A program made the translations under genes and the position numbers. The notes below the pieces were generated by a model. That model did no database searches and had not been told where the DNA came from. It was given only the letters and a program-made list of their open reading frames with translations. A DNA stretch of 55,797 bases from Candidatus Methylobacter oryzae (GTDB taxonomy: Bacteria > Pseudomonadota > Gammaproteobacteria > Methylococcales > Methylomonadaceae), in contig CAMAUL010000014.1 in the NCBI GenBank assembly GCA_945861405.1, forward strand, positions 1 to 55,797, written 5' to 3'. Positions 27,885 through 36,528 of this stretch are shown piece by piece; the stretch's first letter is position 1; each line of letters starts with the position of its first letter.

Positions 27885-30082
27885 ATGTCTAACTTAAAAC
27901 TCTTGACCTTCATAAGTCTGATTTCCTTCTTGTTCGGCCTACCTGTATATGCAGAGGAGCTGAGTCTTCCACTTTACAAAGTTGCCTCCGGTGTCAAGGC
28001 AATCGATCTACGCTGCAACACATCTGAATTTCCAATACAAATAGCCATCCCCAAGCGCTGGCTAATCAAGAAAGCCGTGCTGCGCTTCGATTACACCAAT
28101 TCCTCGGCGCTGCTCAAGCAAAATTCACAGCTGACTGTTTTTTAAACAAAACTCCTCTGGCTCAGATTAAACTAGACCCGCAAGCACCCAACGGCTTCGC
28201 GGAGGTTGATCTGCCGGTTACCTTGCTCCCCCCTGGCTATAACACTCTGAGTTTTAGCGCAACCCAGCATTATACGCAGGGTTGTGAGCAGCCCTGCGCA
28301 CCGGAATTATGGACTCACTTAAAGCTGGACGAAGCTCTGCTTACCATCGAATACGAATGGGATACTGTCCCCCTCAGGCTGTCGGAATTGTCCGAGCTGA
28401 TCTTCGACCCCAAGATCATGAACGAGGCTCGTCTGCACCTGATCACCGCGAACATCAAGGATGAAGGCACCTTGACTCCGGCGGGCATCGTGGCCTCCGG
28501 TGCGGCACTGCGCTTTGATTACCGCAAAACGGTGTTCACTTTATCGAACCAGGTTACCGAAGGGATGGACAATATCCTGGTGGGCGAAAAAGGCTTCGTG
28601 GAGAGCTTTTTGAAGGATCTCGGGATAAACATGTCGGTGGAAGGGCCAACGCTAAAACTCGTACACCTTCCCACTAAGCTCGAGGGCGGCGAACTGACGC
28701 TTGATCAGAGCCATGTGTTATTGGTAGTCACCGGGCGCAATGCTGATGAAATCAAGCTGGCGGCAGAAACCATGAGTATTCTGACTATCCCTTTTCCCGA
28801 CACCGATGAAATGAAAATAAGCGAATTCGCCCTGCCGGAAATCAGCCTTTACGAAGGCAAGCAGATGGTGGCTGCGGGCGAGAAATATCCCTTCAAAAAA
28901 ATGAACTACAAAAACCGCACCTTTATCGGCCTTGATCCAGCTCCGGAAGACATCATTTTTCGCCTGCCGCCGGACTTTTTAATCAAGCCAAACCAGCAAG
29001 CTTCAATATCCCTGGATTTTTCCTTCGGTTCGGGAATGAAATCGGATTCGACACTAAACGTACTCCTTAACGGCGAGTTCGTCGCCACCGCCCGTTTGGA
29101 TAACCAAAGCGGGGGGCTTATCTCTGGCTACCAGCTAAATCTCCCCACCTACTTGTTCAAAGGGGGTACTAACGTACTTTCATTCAAGCCCAAGATGACA
29201 CCCTTGTTCGGAGAGCACTGCCATTTTCTGCAGACCGGCAATTTGCAATTGACCCTCTTCGATTCGTCGTTCATGGAGTTCCCTCCCATGCCCCATCGCA
29301 TCGAACTGCCCAGACTCGATTTGTTATTTCTCAATGGGTTTCCCTACACCCGCTGGCCTGACGGTTTCGATACCCTGATCGTTTTAAGCGAAGCCAACTC
29401 AGCCGCTGCAAACGCAGCCATCAACCTCATTGGCGTAATGACCCAGAAAAACGGCTACCCTATGTTCGGCATCAGGGTGAGCGCCGATGTCAAAGAGAAA
29501 TGGGATAAGGAGATCATCCTCGTCGGTCGGGCAGACACGATTCCTTCGGAATATTATGCAAAAGCGCCCCTTCAGCTGGGCGAGATAAACAAAGTACCTT
29601 ACCCCGTCTATCAAAACTGGGATGTCCATAAAGGCATGTCGTGGAGCCAGCAAACCAGCGGCATGAACAGTGCGAAAGGCATCATTATGCAGTTTGCTTC
29701 ACCTTTCAAGGAAGGGCATGCAGTAACTCTGTTTACCGCGACCAGCGACGAAGGTGTCGAACGCCTCGGACGCGCCATCCTTGAGCCCGCAGTGCAGGCC
29801 GCTACTAAGGGCGACCTCGTATTTGTGGATTACGTGGTAGATAAATTCAAACAAGTGAAATTTGGGGATGGAGCAGACTTTAAAGTCACAGCATTGAATG
29901 CGGGCACAAGTTTCATTACCGGCAAGGGTGGCGATATTTCCACCACGAATTACTATTTAACGTCCTACCCGTGGCTGTACTGGCTTTTGCTTTCTGCTAT
30001 CATACTGATAATCGCTATCATCACTTACATTATCCTGAGACACCGAAGAAAGCGGAGGCTAACCCCCAATGAAAATGAGTAA
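27885..30082 (+). pseudogene. bcsB: Cellulose synthase subunit BcsB, cluster 2, interrupted by a frameshift
   Basis: BcsB of a second lineage. The first 86 codons give a signal peptide and the mature N-terminus, ending QLTVF before TAA at the T6 run 28138-28143. In the -1 frame the protein continues without a gap (FLNKTPLAQIKLDPQ) through to a C-terminal membrane helix (about 30 residues from the end) at 30082. One extra T would restore a protein of about 730 residues. The rest, including NQASISLDFSFGSG and FPYTRWPDGFDTLIVL, is intact and family-like. A true mutation, a homopolymer sequencing error and ribosomal slippage are all possible. The C-terminus overlaps bcsZ by 14 bases. Confidence 0.88.
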
Positions 30083-31166
30083 AGTCATGCAGTATGTCCC
30101 TATACCAAACCCTTTGCATACAAATCGATTCTGCCAATTTGTCATATCCTTCTTCTGCCTGTTCGCATTCAGCTCATTGCTCTTCGCGGCACCTTCCCCA
30201 CCACCAGAAATCAGTGAATGGAAATATTTCAAAGAGCATTTTATCAACGGCGACGGACGCGTCATCGATCCAGTTCAAAATGACATAAGTCATTCGGAAG
30301 GACAGGGCTATAGCATGCTTTTGGCGGTAAAGTTCGAAGATAGACCGCTGTTTGACAAACTATTACAATGGACTGCCAACAATTTGCAAGTAAGGCGCGA
30401 TGCCCTCAGCGCCTGGGGCTGGGGCAAAAGGCCGAGTGGAGAATGGAGTGTCATCGACTACAACAACGCCACAGACGGGGATGTTTTAATCGCTTATGCC
30501 TTGATTCAAGCGGGACAGAAATGGAAGCAGAAAAGCTATGCGAAACACGCCGCCGCTATCGTCCAGAGCCTGCGTACCCACATCGCGGCAAAGCTGAATG
30601 ACCGCACATTCCTGCTTTCCGGCTACAACGGTTTCGCGGATGCCAAGGGACTGGTGCTGAACCCCTCTTACCAAATTCTTTCCGCCTATCAAGCCTTTGC
30701 AAAAATCGACGACCAGAAATTCTGGGAAAAAATCCACAAGGACGCCCAATACTTACTGGATGAATCCAGCCGAAATGCCGCAAGCCTACCGGCGGACTGG
30801 GTGCTGGCAGAACCAAGCGGGAGCGTAAAAATTTACACAGACAAAAGCTCGCGTTTCGGCTATGAAGCCATCAGGGTGCTTTTATATCTCGCTTGGGCGA
30901 AACTGCCCCCGCCCGCTGGCGCAAAAAATGTTCTTGATTATTACCAAAAACATGGCCGTATTCCGGTGTGGTTTGATTTGACCAAGGAAGAAATATCCGA
31001 CGAAACGGCCTCGGCTGGCTTTTACGCGATCTTTGCCCGCGTGGCGGAGCAGCTTGACAATACAAACCTCGCCACGCGCCTTAAGGAAGAGGCGAAGCAA
31101 CGCTTACAGAACGAAAAGAATGACTATTACTCTCACGCACTCTATCTACTCGCGGGCATTGAATAG
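30069..31166 (+). CDS. bcsZ: Periplasmic cellulase BcsZ (GH8), cluster 2
   Basis: GH8 endoglucanase of the alpha-/betaproteobacterial type, clearly distinct from the cluster 1 copy. The 365-residue protein has a signal segment ending near LLFA (about 40), the general-acid motif SEGQGYSML with Glu77, WGWGK, and NNATDGDVLIAYAL. The base motif normally read as GYDAIR is GYEAIR here (Glu266). Start overlaps bcsB; GGAGG lies 11 bases upstream. It would trim or edit glucan in the periplasm. Confidence 0.9.
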   Translation: MKMSKVMQYVPIPNPLHTNRFCQFVISFFCLFAFSSLLFAAPSPPPEISEWKYFKEHFINGDGRVIDPVQNDISHSEGQGYSMLLAVKFEDRPLFDKLLQWTANNLQVRRDALSAWGWGKRPSGEWSVIDYNNATDGDVLIAYALIQAGQKWKQKSYAKHAAAIVQSLRTHIAAKLNDRTFLLSGYNGFADAKGLVLNPSYQILSAYQAFAKIDDQKFWEKIHKDAQYLLDESSRNAASLPADWVLAEPSGSVKIYTDKSSRFGYEAIRVLLYLAWAKLPPPAGAKNVLDYYQKHGRIPVWFDLTKEEISDETASAGFYAIFARVAEQLDNTNLATRLKEEAKQRLQNEKNDYYSHALYLLAGIE

Positions 31167-31184
31167 TTGACTTATGGTGAGAGT

Positions 31185-32501
31185 GTGCGCATTTGGATAC
31201 TGACCGGAGCATTCGTACTTCTGAATTGGGCATCCCTTGCTCAAGCAATTCAGCCGACATACGAGCCGTATGCCGCTCAACCGGAGGCCGAGCCAGAAAC
31301 GACCGACTCTTTCTATACCTTGCAAATCGAGCGGAGCAATGATCTCGCCGCCCTGGAAAAAACGGCAGACTATATTACCCAGATCATCCCTTTAAGAGTG
31401 CGTATTGTTAAAGAAGATGAAGGCTACGTTATCCAAAGCGGCAAATGCCTCCAAAGCATTGAACTTGAAAACTATATTGCCGCGCTAAAATCGGTGGGAT
31501 TTTCTGAGGCGACTATCATTTATATCCAGACGGACAAGGATGAGGTTGTCAAAGTTCTCAACCCGGGCGCATCCGAATCCGCTGGACAGTTGCAGGATCA
31601 ACCTCATCTCCTGCATGCGCAACAAGAGAAGCCACCAAGCGTGTTGCGGCGCATGAGCGAAATTTTCCCCGCCGAAACGATAATTTCACGAATGCGTCGG
31701 CTGGAAAAAGAAGTGAGCCAAGACACGCAGATCGAAAAAGACTTACTCATTCAGCGCGCTTGGGAGGCATACCGGCACGGCTCAGCGACCGCCTGCGATC
31801 TTTTCGATCGTGCGCAAACCTATCCTAAGGCGGATCAGGAAGCCTCGCGGGGGTTCGCATATTGCTTCCTCCAAATGGGCAAGTACGAGGAAGCCATTAA
31901 CCTCCTCAGCGGACTCCTTCAAGACGGCGTGAAACCGGAAGAAACCCGTGCCCTCCTGGTGGAAGCGCTGTTCAAAGCTGGCAGGTACGATTCTGCGCTG
32001 AAAGAAACTCACCTCTTGGAAGAAACACAGGCGCGGCAGTGGAGCGCTATCATCTCCACAACTAAAAGGGAGGCCGAACTGGCACATACACGGAAGCGCT
32101 ACGACCCAGCAAATCCAAAAACCTTCGTGGAAGAGCTTGACTATTGCCCTCTTTCGAACGCTTTCCTTACAGCGATTCAGGGCCTCTTGGCCTCGAAAAA
32201 TAAAGCCGCAATCCCCCTCTTCGAACGGCTCATCGATGTCTGCGGCTGGCGTTGGGACATCAAACTTTCCGCCTACATCGGGCTGATGCAAACCCTGCCC
32301 CCAGAAAAGTTGCGCGCCAGCATCGACCAGGAACTTGAGCTGAAAAGCCTGTTACCCGATTATCGCGAAAACCCTCTGGTCGGCAAATTCGACCTCCTCC
32401 GCCGCAGAATGGCTTCCGGCTTGCGCGGCGAGTCGACCGAAACGGCAGATAAGACCGGGGATCTGAATCTGGAGGACATGGCAACAGACTTATCGAGATA
32501 G
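31185..32501 (+). CDS. Secreted SPOR-like/TPR protein of cellulose cluster 2
   Basis: I choose the GTG at 31185, after GGTGAG, because MRIWILTGAFVLLNWASLAQA is a clean signal peptide. A TTG at 31167 would add six residues. The mature protein of about 418 residues has an N-terminal SPOR-like fold (FYTLQIERSNDLAALEK ... GYVIQSGKC ... LKSVGFSEATIIYI, about 45-115) and C-terminal TPR-like helices (AYCFLQMGKYEEAINLL, LLVEALFKAGRYDSAL). There is no beta-barrel, so it cannot replace the BcsC pore by itself. It may be a periplasmic scaffold that links the synthase to peptidoglycan. The role is inferred from neighbours. Confidence 0.75.
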   Translation: MRIWILTGAFVLLNWASLAQAIQPTYEPYAAQPEAEPETTDSFYTLQIERSNDLAALEKTADYITQIIPLRVRIVKEDEGYVIQSGKCLQSIELENYIAALKSVGFSEATIIYIQTDKDEVVKVLNPGASESAGQLQDQPHLLHAQQEKPPSVLRRMSEIFPAETIISRMRRLEKEVSQDTQIEKDLLIQRAWEAYRHGSATACDLFDRAQTYPKADQEASRGFAYCFLQMGKYEEAINLLSGLLQDGVKPEETRALLVEALFKAGRYDSALKETHLLEETQARQWSAIISTTKREAELAHTRKRYDPANPKTFVEELDYCPLSNAFLTAIQGLLASKNKAAIPLFERLIDVCGWRWDIKLSAYIGLMQTLPPEKLRASIDQELELKSLLPDYRENPLVGKFDLLRRRMASGLRGESTETADKTGDLNLEDMATDLSR

Positions 32502-32563
32502 GTTTTTTTAGTTGCATATTGAATACACATCAGGAACAGAACCAATTTCCTAGCGCCTTAAAC

Positions 32564-32592
32564 TTGACAAGATTTCCCCTCTAATCTAGGGT
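32564..32592 (+). promoter_or_regulatory. Promoter upstream of the adenylate cyclase
   Basis: A consensus TTGACA (32564-32569) and TAGGGT (32587-32592) are exactly 17 bases apart. A start near 32599 would leave about 120 nt of leader before the cyclase. This suggests cyclase-bcsA can be transcribed separately from bcsB-bcsZ. Confidence 0.6.
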
Positions 32593-32614
32593 GTATGCTT
32601 ATGGTATGACTACA

Positions 32615-32652
32615 AAAACCGGCAGGTGGTCGGTTTTCACGGAGCAACCACC
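32615..32652 (+). promoter_or_regulatory. Possible pseudoknot in the cyclase 5' leader
   Basis: A 7-bp stem AAAACCG (32615-32621) / CGGTTTT (32631-32637) encloses a 9-base loop. Six bases of that loop, GGTGGT (32625-32630), are complementary to ACCACC (32647-32652) downstream, the geometry of an H-type pseudoknot. GGTGGT/ACCACC can also form a competing larger hairpin. I do not recognise a known riboswitch class, and no GEMM-like c-di-GMP aptamer was seen. Confidence 0.4.
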
Positions 32653-32720
32653 CTCAGAGTGAAGGATAGGAATATCCGGCATGTAGCTCTTATAACAATG
32701 AATGAACACGCAAACCTAAA

Positions 32721-33554
32721 ATGAAAGATCAGAATCAATCACACGAGCATGATACCGAAGAACTCGACGCTGAAAGCCTTATGGCCGAACGGCAGCGCTT
32801 GGAGGTGCTGCTTCACGAAAAGTTCACCAAGGTCATCACCGTGATGTTCACGGATCTTAAAGGCTCCACCTCGATCACCGAAGTCCATGGTGATCTGGCA
32901 GTCCGCGAACTGATGAAAAAGCACAACGACATGTTGTTCCCTATCGTGGAAAAACACCAAGGCGTCTTGGTGAAGACCATGGGCGACGGCACTATGTCTT
33001 ATTTTTACAAAGCGCAGGATGCAGCGCGGGCCGCTAGCGAATTCCTGAGCATGCTGAAAGAATACAATACCACCCAAAATCCCACGATTCCCATCATAGT
33101 CAGGGTCGGCATCCATTCCGGCACGGGCATTGTAGAAAAAAACGACATCTACGGCGACGTGGTAAACGTAGCGGCGCGTTACGAAGGTCAAGCTCAAGCT
33201 AACGAAATCTGCGTATCAGAGGAAACATTCAACGCGCTGGAAGACAAGGCGGAAATTTACTGCCGATTCATTCGAATGGCGAAGCTAAGAGGAAAAAAGG
33301 ACGAGCTTAAACTCTTCAAAATCTTCTGGGATCCCGCCGACATCGAAAAAGACAAGGCCGATCTGGCCGCAGGCTTAGTTACAACCCAAACCACAGCTCC
33401 CGTCAAGTTGGGGCTTTTCGTCTGGGTCTCTCTTGTCGTCTTTTTGGTTGTCGCAATCGCCGCAGTCTTGGTGCTGATCAAGGGAAACGAGATATTTACA
33501 GGTTTCTCCTCCGGCGAAGAAACACGCTCGACTAAGCACACCATCGCCAGATAA
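32721..33554 (+). CDS. Membrane-anchored class III adenylate cyclase
   Basis: Makes cAMP from ATP. The 277-residue protein has a short charged N-terminus and one cyclase homology domain (about 35-205), followed by a C-terminal membrane helix (about 227-250). The metal Asp residues (FTDLKGST, D45; MGDG, D89), the adenine-selecting Lys85 and Asp142 (DIYGD), and the transition-state Asn149 and Arg153 (NVAAR) are all present, which points to ATP rather than GTP. No sensor domain precedes it. It lies between the SPOR/TPR gene and bcsA2, 40 bases upstream of bcsA2, with its own promoter. Confidence 0.88.
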   Translation: MKDQNQSHEHDTEELDAESLMAERQRLEVLLHEKFTKVITVMFTDLKGSTSITEVHGDLAVRELMKKHNDMLFPIVEKHQGVLVKTMGDGTMSYFYKAQDAARAASEFLSMLKEYNTTQNPTIPIIVRVGIHSGTGIVEKNDIYGDVVNVAARYEGQAQANEICVSEETFNALEDKAEIYCRFIRMAKLRGKKDELKLFKIFWDPADIEKDKADLAAGLVTTQTTAPVKLGLFVWVSLVVFLVVAIAAVLVLIKGNEIFTGFSSGEETRSTKHTIAR

Positions 33555-33594
33555 GCCCGCTTAGCAGATTACCTCCCAACAACGCAAATTCAAC

Positions 33595-35817
33595 ATGAAC
33601 TACAGCTTTAACAATAGGCCAGGCCGGGCGCTGCTGAATGTGGCGCTTTTCCTTGGCTTACTTTTTCTTATATACATGGCTGGCCTGCCATTGGATCTGC
33701 GTCAGCAGTTCATCCTGGGCGGAGTGGGGGTACTTATTCTGATCGTCGCCAAGCGACTGGCCTTTTTTCAAAAGCCCCTGGGCCGCATACTCTTTCTTGT
33801 GATTGTTGCTTTTATTTCCCTTCGTTACTTTCTGTGGCGCACGTTCGATACGTTGATTTATACGGGACCTATCGATTGCGTGATGATGTCCCTGGTTTAC
33901 CTGGCGGAGGTACAAGTTTCCGCAGTTCACTACATCAATCTCTTTGTTAACCTGTGGCCTCTTAAACGCAGGATAGCGCCTTTGCCCAAGAATCAGAGTT
34001 TATGGCCCACCGTCGATGTTTTTATTCCCACTTATACCGAAGATATTGAAATCACCTATGTCACGGCGACAGCTGCCACTTTACTTGATTACCCTAAGGA
34101 AAAGCTGAACATCTATGTTCTGGACGACGGCAGTTCCGAGCAGAGGCGAACTAATCCTACCCTCGCCTCAGCAGCTTGGCAACGCTATCGTGAAATGCAG
34201 GAAATGACTACGAAGCTAGGCGTCGGCTATCTGACGCGAGAAAAAAACGATCATGCCAAGTCCGGCAATCTCAATGAGGCTCTAAAAAAAACCGGTGGCG
34301 ATCTTATTTTGATCCTCGACTGCGATCACATTCCTTCGCGGGATTTTTTACAAAAAACGGTTGGCTGGTTTCTCAGGGACAAGAAGCTTTTCCTGGTGCA
34401 GACCCCCCATTTTTTTATCAACCCCGACCCGTTGGAAAAAAGGATGGGCTCTTTCGGTAACGCCCCCGGCGAACACGAAATGTTTTATCGCGCCAGCCAT
34501 CCCGCTATGGATCTGTGGAATGCGAGTTTTTTCTGCGGCTCGGCCGCAGTGCTCCGGCGCAAATTTGTGGAGGAAGTTGGCGGTATCTCTGGAGATACCA
34601 TCACCGAAGATGCCGAAACTGCTCTGGGGCTGCACGGTAATGGCTACAACAGCGCTTTCATCGACCGCCCCATGGTTTGCGGTTTGTCACCGGAGACTTT
34701 AGAAGACTTTCTTATACAAAGAACGCGCTGGTGTCAGGGTATGTTGCAAATCGGTTTTTTAAAGAACCCGGCAGTGGTTCCAGGCCTGAGCATACCGCAG
34801 CGCCTCTGTTACACCGCCTCCTACCTGTTTTGGTTTTTTGGTTTTGCCCGGTTTTTGTTTTTTGTTGCCCCCACCCTGTTCATCCTATTCGGCCTCCAGA
34901 TTTTCCATGCTTCCTCCATGCAGATTTTGGCTTATGCCATGCCAAATTTAATCACCAGCTTCATCACTTCGGACTACCTGTTTGGCAAGTATCGTTGGCC
35001 CATGTATTCCGAGTGTTACGAAGGCCTGCAATCGATATTTCTTCTCCCCGCAGTGTTAGGAGTCATCAGCAATCCTAGAAAGCCGACGTTCAAAGTAACT
35101 CCCAAGGGGAAAAACCAAACCGAGGATCTGTTGAGTCCCCTAGCCGGTCCGTATTATCTGATGGTCACTATCATGCTGATTTCCGTGCCGGTGGCCGTAT
35201 ATCAATGGATCGCACACCCTCTCTACCGGGATGTTATTGTAATCTGCGGAACTTGGCTGCTTTATAACCTAGCCGTTTCCTTCGCCTCCCTAGGTATATT
35301 TTGGGAACGGAGCCAAATCCGTCGACACCATCGCTTCCCCGCCAAAGGGAAGATAACAGCCTTTTTAGAGCAAGACAAAACGGTATGCGTAGAGGGCGAT
35401 ATAATGGATCTTTCCCTCAGTGGTCTAGGCTTCAAGTTTGCCGTAAGCGACAGCCTTAAGCAAAATGATAACGTCATCCTTAAGACGACCGACAGTCGCG
35501 GCGACACACACGAATTGTCGGCGAAAATCATGTTCCTTGCCAATCGTAACGGTACTGCCATTTGCGGTTGCGAATTTACCGAACTGGAGCAGAGGTTTGC
35601 CGACATCGTAAACATGGTTTACGGGGATAGCCAGCGCTGGGTCGACTTCTGGAGCCATGATGCACAAAGACCTGGAGTGCCATACATGATGTATCAATTT
35701 GTACTCATGGCTGGAAAAGGTGCCAAGTTCGGTGTTATTGGCCTGTGGCGGTTCGGAAAGCAACGTGCGACAACAGCTTGGACGCAGCGGCAGTTGGCCA
35801 AGGCGGCAGCAGGCTGA
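33595..35817 (+). CDS. bcsA: Cellulose synthase catalytic subunit BcsA, cluster 2, intact motifs
   Basis: Processive GT2 glucan synthase closer to the Rhodobacter than to the E. coli type. The 740-residue protein has N-terminal membrane helices, the GT domain with DDG (177-179), HAKSGN, DCDH (242-245), FFCGSA (312-317), TEDAETAL (337-344) and QRTRW (375-379), further helices, and a PilZ domain with RRHHR and DLSLSG. Every hallmark lost from the cluster 1 copy is present here. UDP-glucose would be the substrate and c-di-GMP the activator. A C-terminal amphipathic segment follows PilZ. No bcsC lies in this cluster. Confidence 0.95.
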   Translation: MNYSFNNRPGRALLNVALFLGLLFLIYMAGLPLDLRQQFILGGVGVLILIVAKRLAFFQKPLGRILFLVIVAFISLRYFLWRTFDTLIYTGPIDCVMMSLVYLAEVQVSAVHYINLFVNLWPLKRRIAPLPKNQSLWPTVDVFIPTYTEDIEITYVTATAATLLDYPKEKLNIYVLDDGSSEQRRTNPTLASAAWQRYREMQEMTTKLGVGYLTREKNDHAKSGNLNEALKKTGGDLILILDCDHIPSRDFLQKTVGWFLRDKKLFLVQTPHFFINPDPLEKRMGSFGNAPGEHEMFYRASHPAMDLWNASFFCGSAAVLRRKFVEEVGGISGDTITEDAETALGLHGNGYNSAFIDRPMVCGLSPETLEDFLIQRTRWCQGMLQIGFLKNPAVVPGLSIPQRLCYTASYLFWFFGFARFLFFVAPTLFILFGLQIFHASSMQILAYAMPNLITSFITSDYLFGKYRWPMYSECYEGLQSIFLLPAVLGVISNPRKPTFKVTPKGKNQTEDLLSPLAGPYYLMVTIMLISVPVAVYQWIAHPLYRDVIVICGTWLLYNLAVSFASLGIFWERSQIRRHHRFPAKGKITAFLEQDKTVCVEGDIMDLSLSGLGFKFAVSDSLKQNDNVILKTTDSRGDTHELSAKIMFLANRNGTAICGCEFTELEQRFADIVNMVYGDSQRWVDFWSHDAQRPGVPYMMYQFVLMAGKGAKFGVIGLWRFGKQRATTAWTQRQLAKAAAG

Positions 35818-36028
35818 TTATATGCCTCGCAAGACTTTTTCCGCGCTGCTGGTCGGTATCTTGCAAACGGATTGCCTGCGTCGTCAATCAACAGACTTTA
35901 TTGGGAAAACCGCAAACACAAGTCGGTTCATTGGGGTTTGAAAATATTGGGGGCTACTACAGGCTAATTCTGGAATATTGAGCAAACACAGGTTTGAAGT
36001 CTCTCGAAATCGATATTTATCAGCTATT

Positions 36029-36403
36029 TTAAACCAGCGTTTTCTCAATAAACTGAACCAGCCACTCATGGGCGTTATTCTCAATATCAACATAACGCAG
36101 TCCAATTTTGCATTGATCGCTGGATACACGCCGCGAGAAAGCCACATGACACCGCGCGACTATTTTTGATGACAGCCCATGCTCATCAGATAGATTCAAA
36201 TCGATGAACACCGACACCGGCCTGCCATCACGAATAAAACTTCCACCCGGCGTAATCATATTTCGTTGCTTTATATTGCACTCGACACTTAGCCCATCGC
36301 TGGATACATCAACCGCAACCACCTTGATACGTACACCATCCTCGGTAGTCACAATTGCAGAAACCTGCACTGGAATCCTTTGATAAAGCCTTCTTTCTAT
36401 CAC
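36029..36403 (-). CDS. Stand-alone PilZ domain protein
   Basis: A 124-residue cytoplasmic protein that is a single PilZ domain, with the c-di-GMP motif RRLYQR at residues 4-9 (RxxxR) and DVSSDG (DxSxxG) about 25 residues later. Later segments FIDLNLSDEHG and CKIGLRYVDIENN are typical PilZ strands. It converges with bcsA2 and may be a c-di-GMP effector for the cellulose machinery or for motility; the target is unknown. The 211 bases between it and bcsA2 hold no recognisable signal. Confidence 0.88.
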   Translation of the reverse strand: MIERRLYQRIPVQVSAIVTTEDGVRIKVVAVDVSSDGLSVECNIKQRNMITPGGSFIRDGRPVSVFIDLNLSDEHGLSSKIVARCHVAFSRRVSSDQCKIGLRYVDIENNAHEWLVQFIEKTLV

Positions 36404-36528
36404 CGTCTACACCCGCAATCAAAATTACTTAAAACGTATAAATACTAGTCTAAAAAATTAATTATTCCAATGCGGACGATACTGCCGAGCACATGCCGTA
36501 CGCATGGCGTTGTCAGAAACTATTACAC

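Noticed and set aside
28136-28146. Programmed -1 frameshifting in bcsB2
   Set aside because: The site does not fit a canonical X_XXY_YYZ heptamer in the right frame, and no obvious downstream stimulator was seen. It is kept only as a possibility next to mutation or sequencing error.
31167-31184. TTG start for the SPOR/TPR protein
   Set aside because: The GTG at 31185 follows GGTGAG and gives a better signal peptide. The TTG overlaps nothing essential and remains a minor alternative.
32593-32720. GEMM c-di-GMP riboswitch before the cyclase
   Set aside because: The conserved GEMM core and tetraloop receptor could not be found. Only an unclassified pseudoknot is supported.
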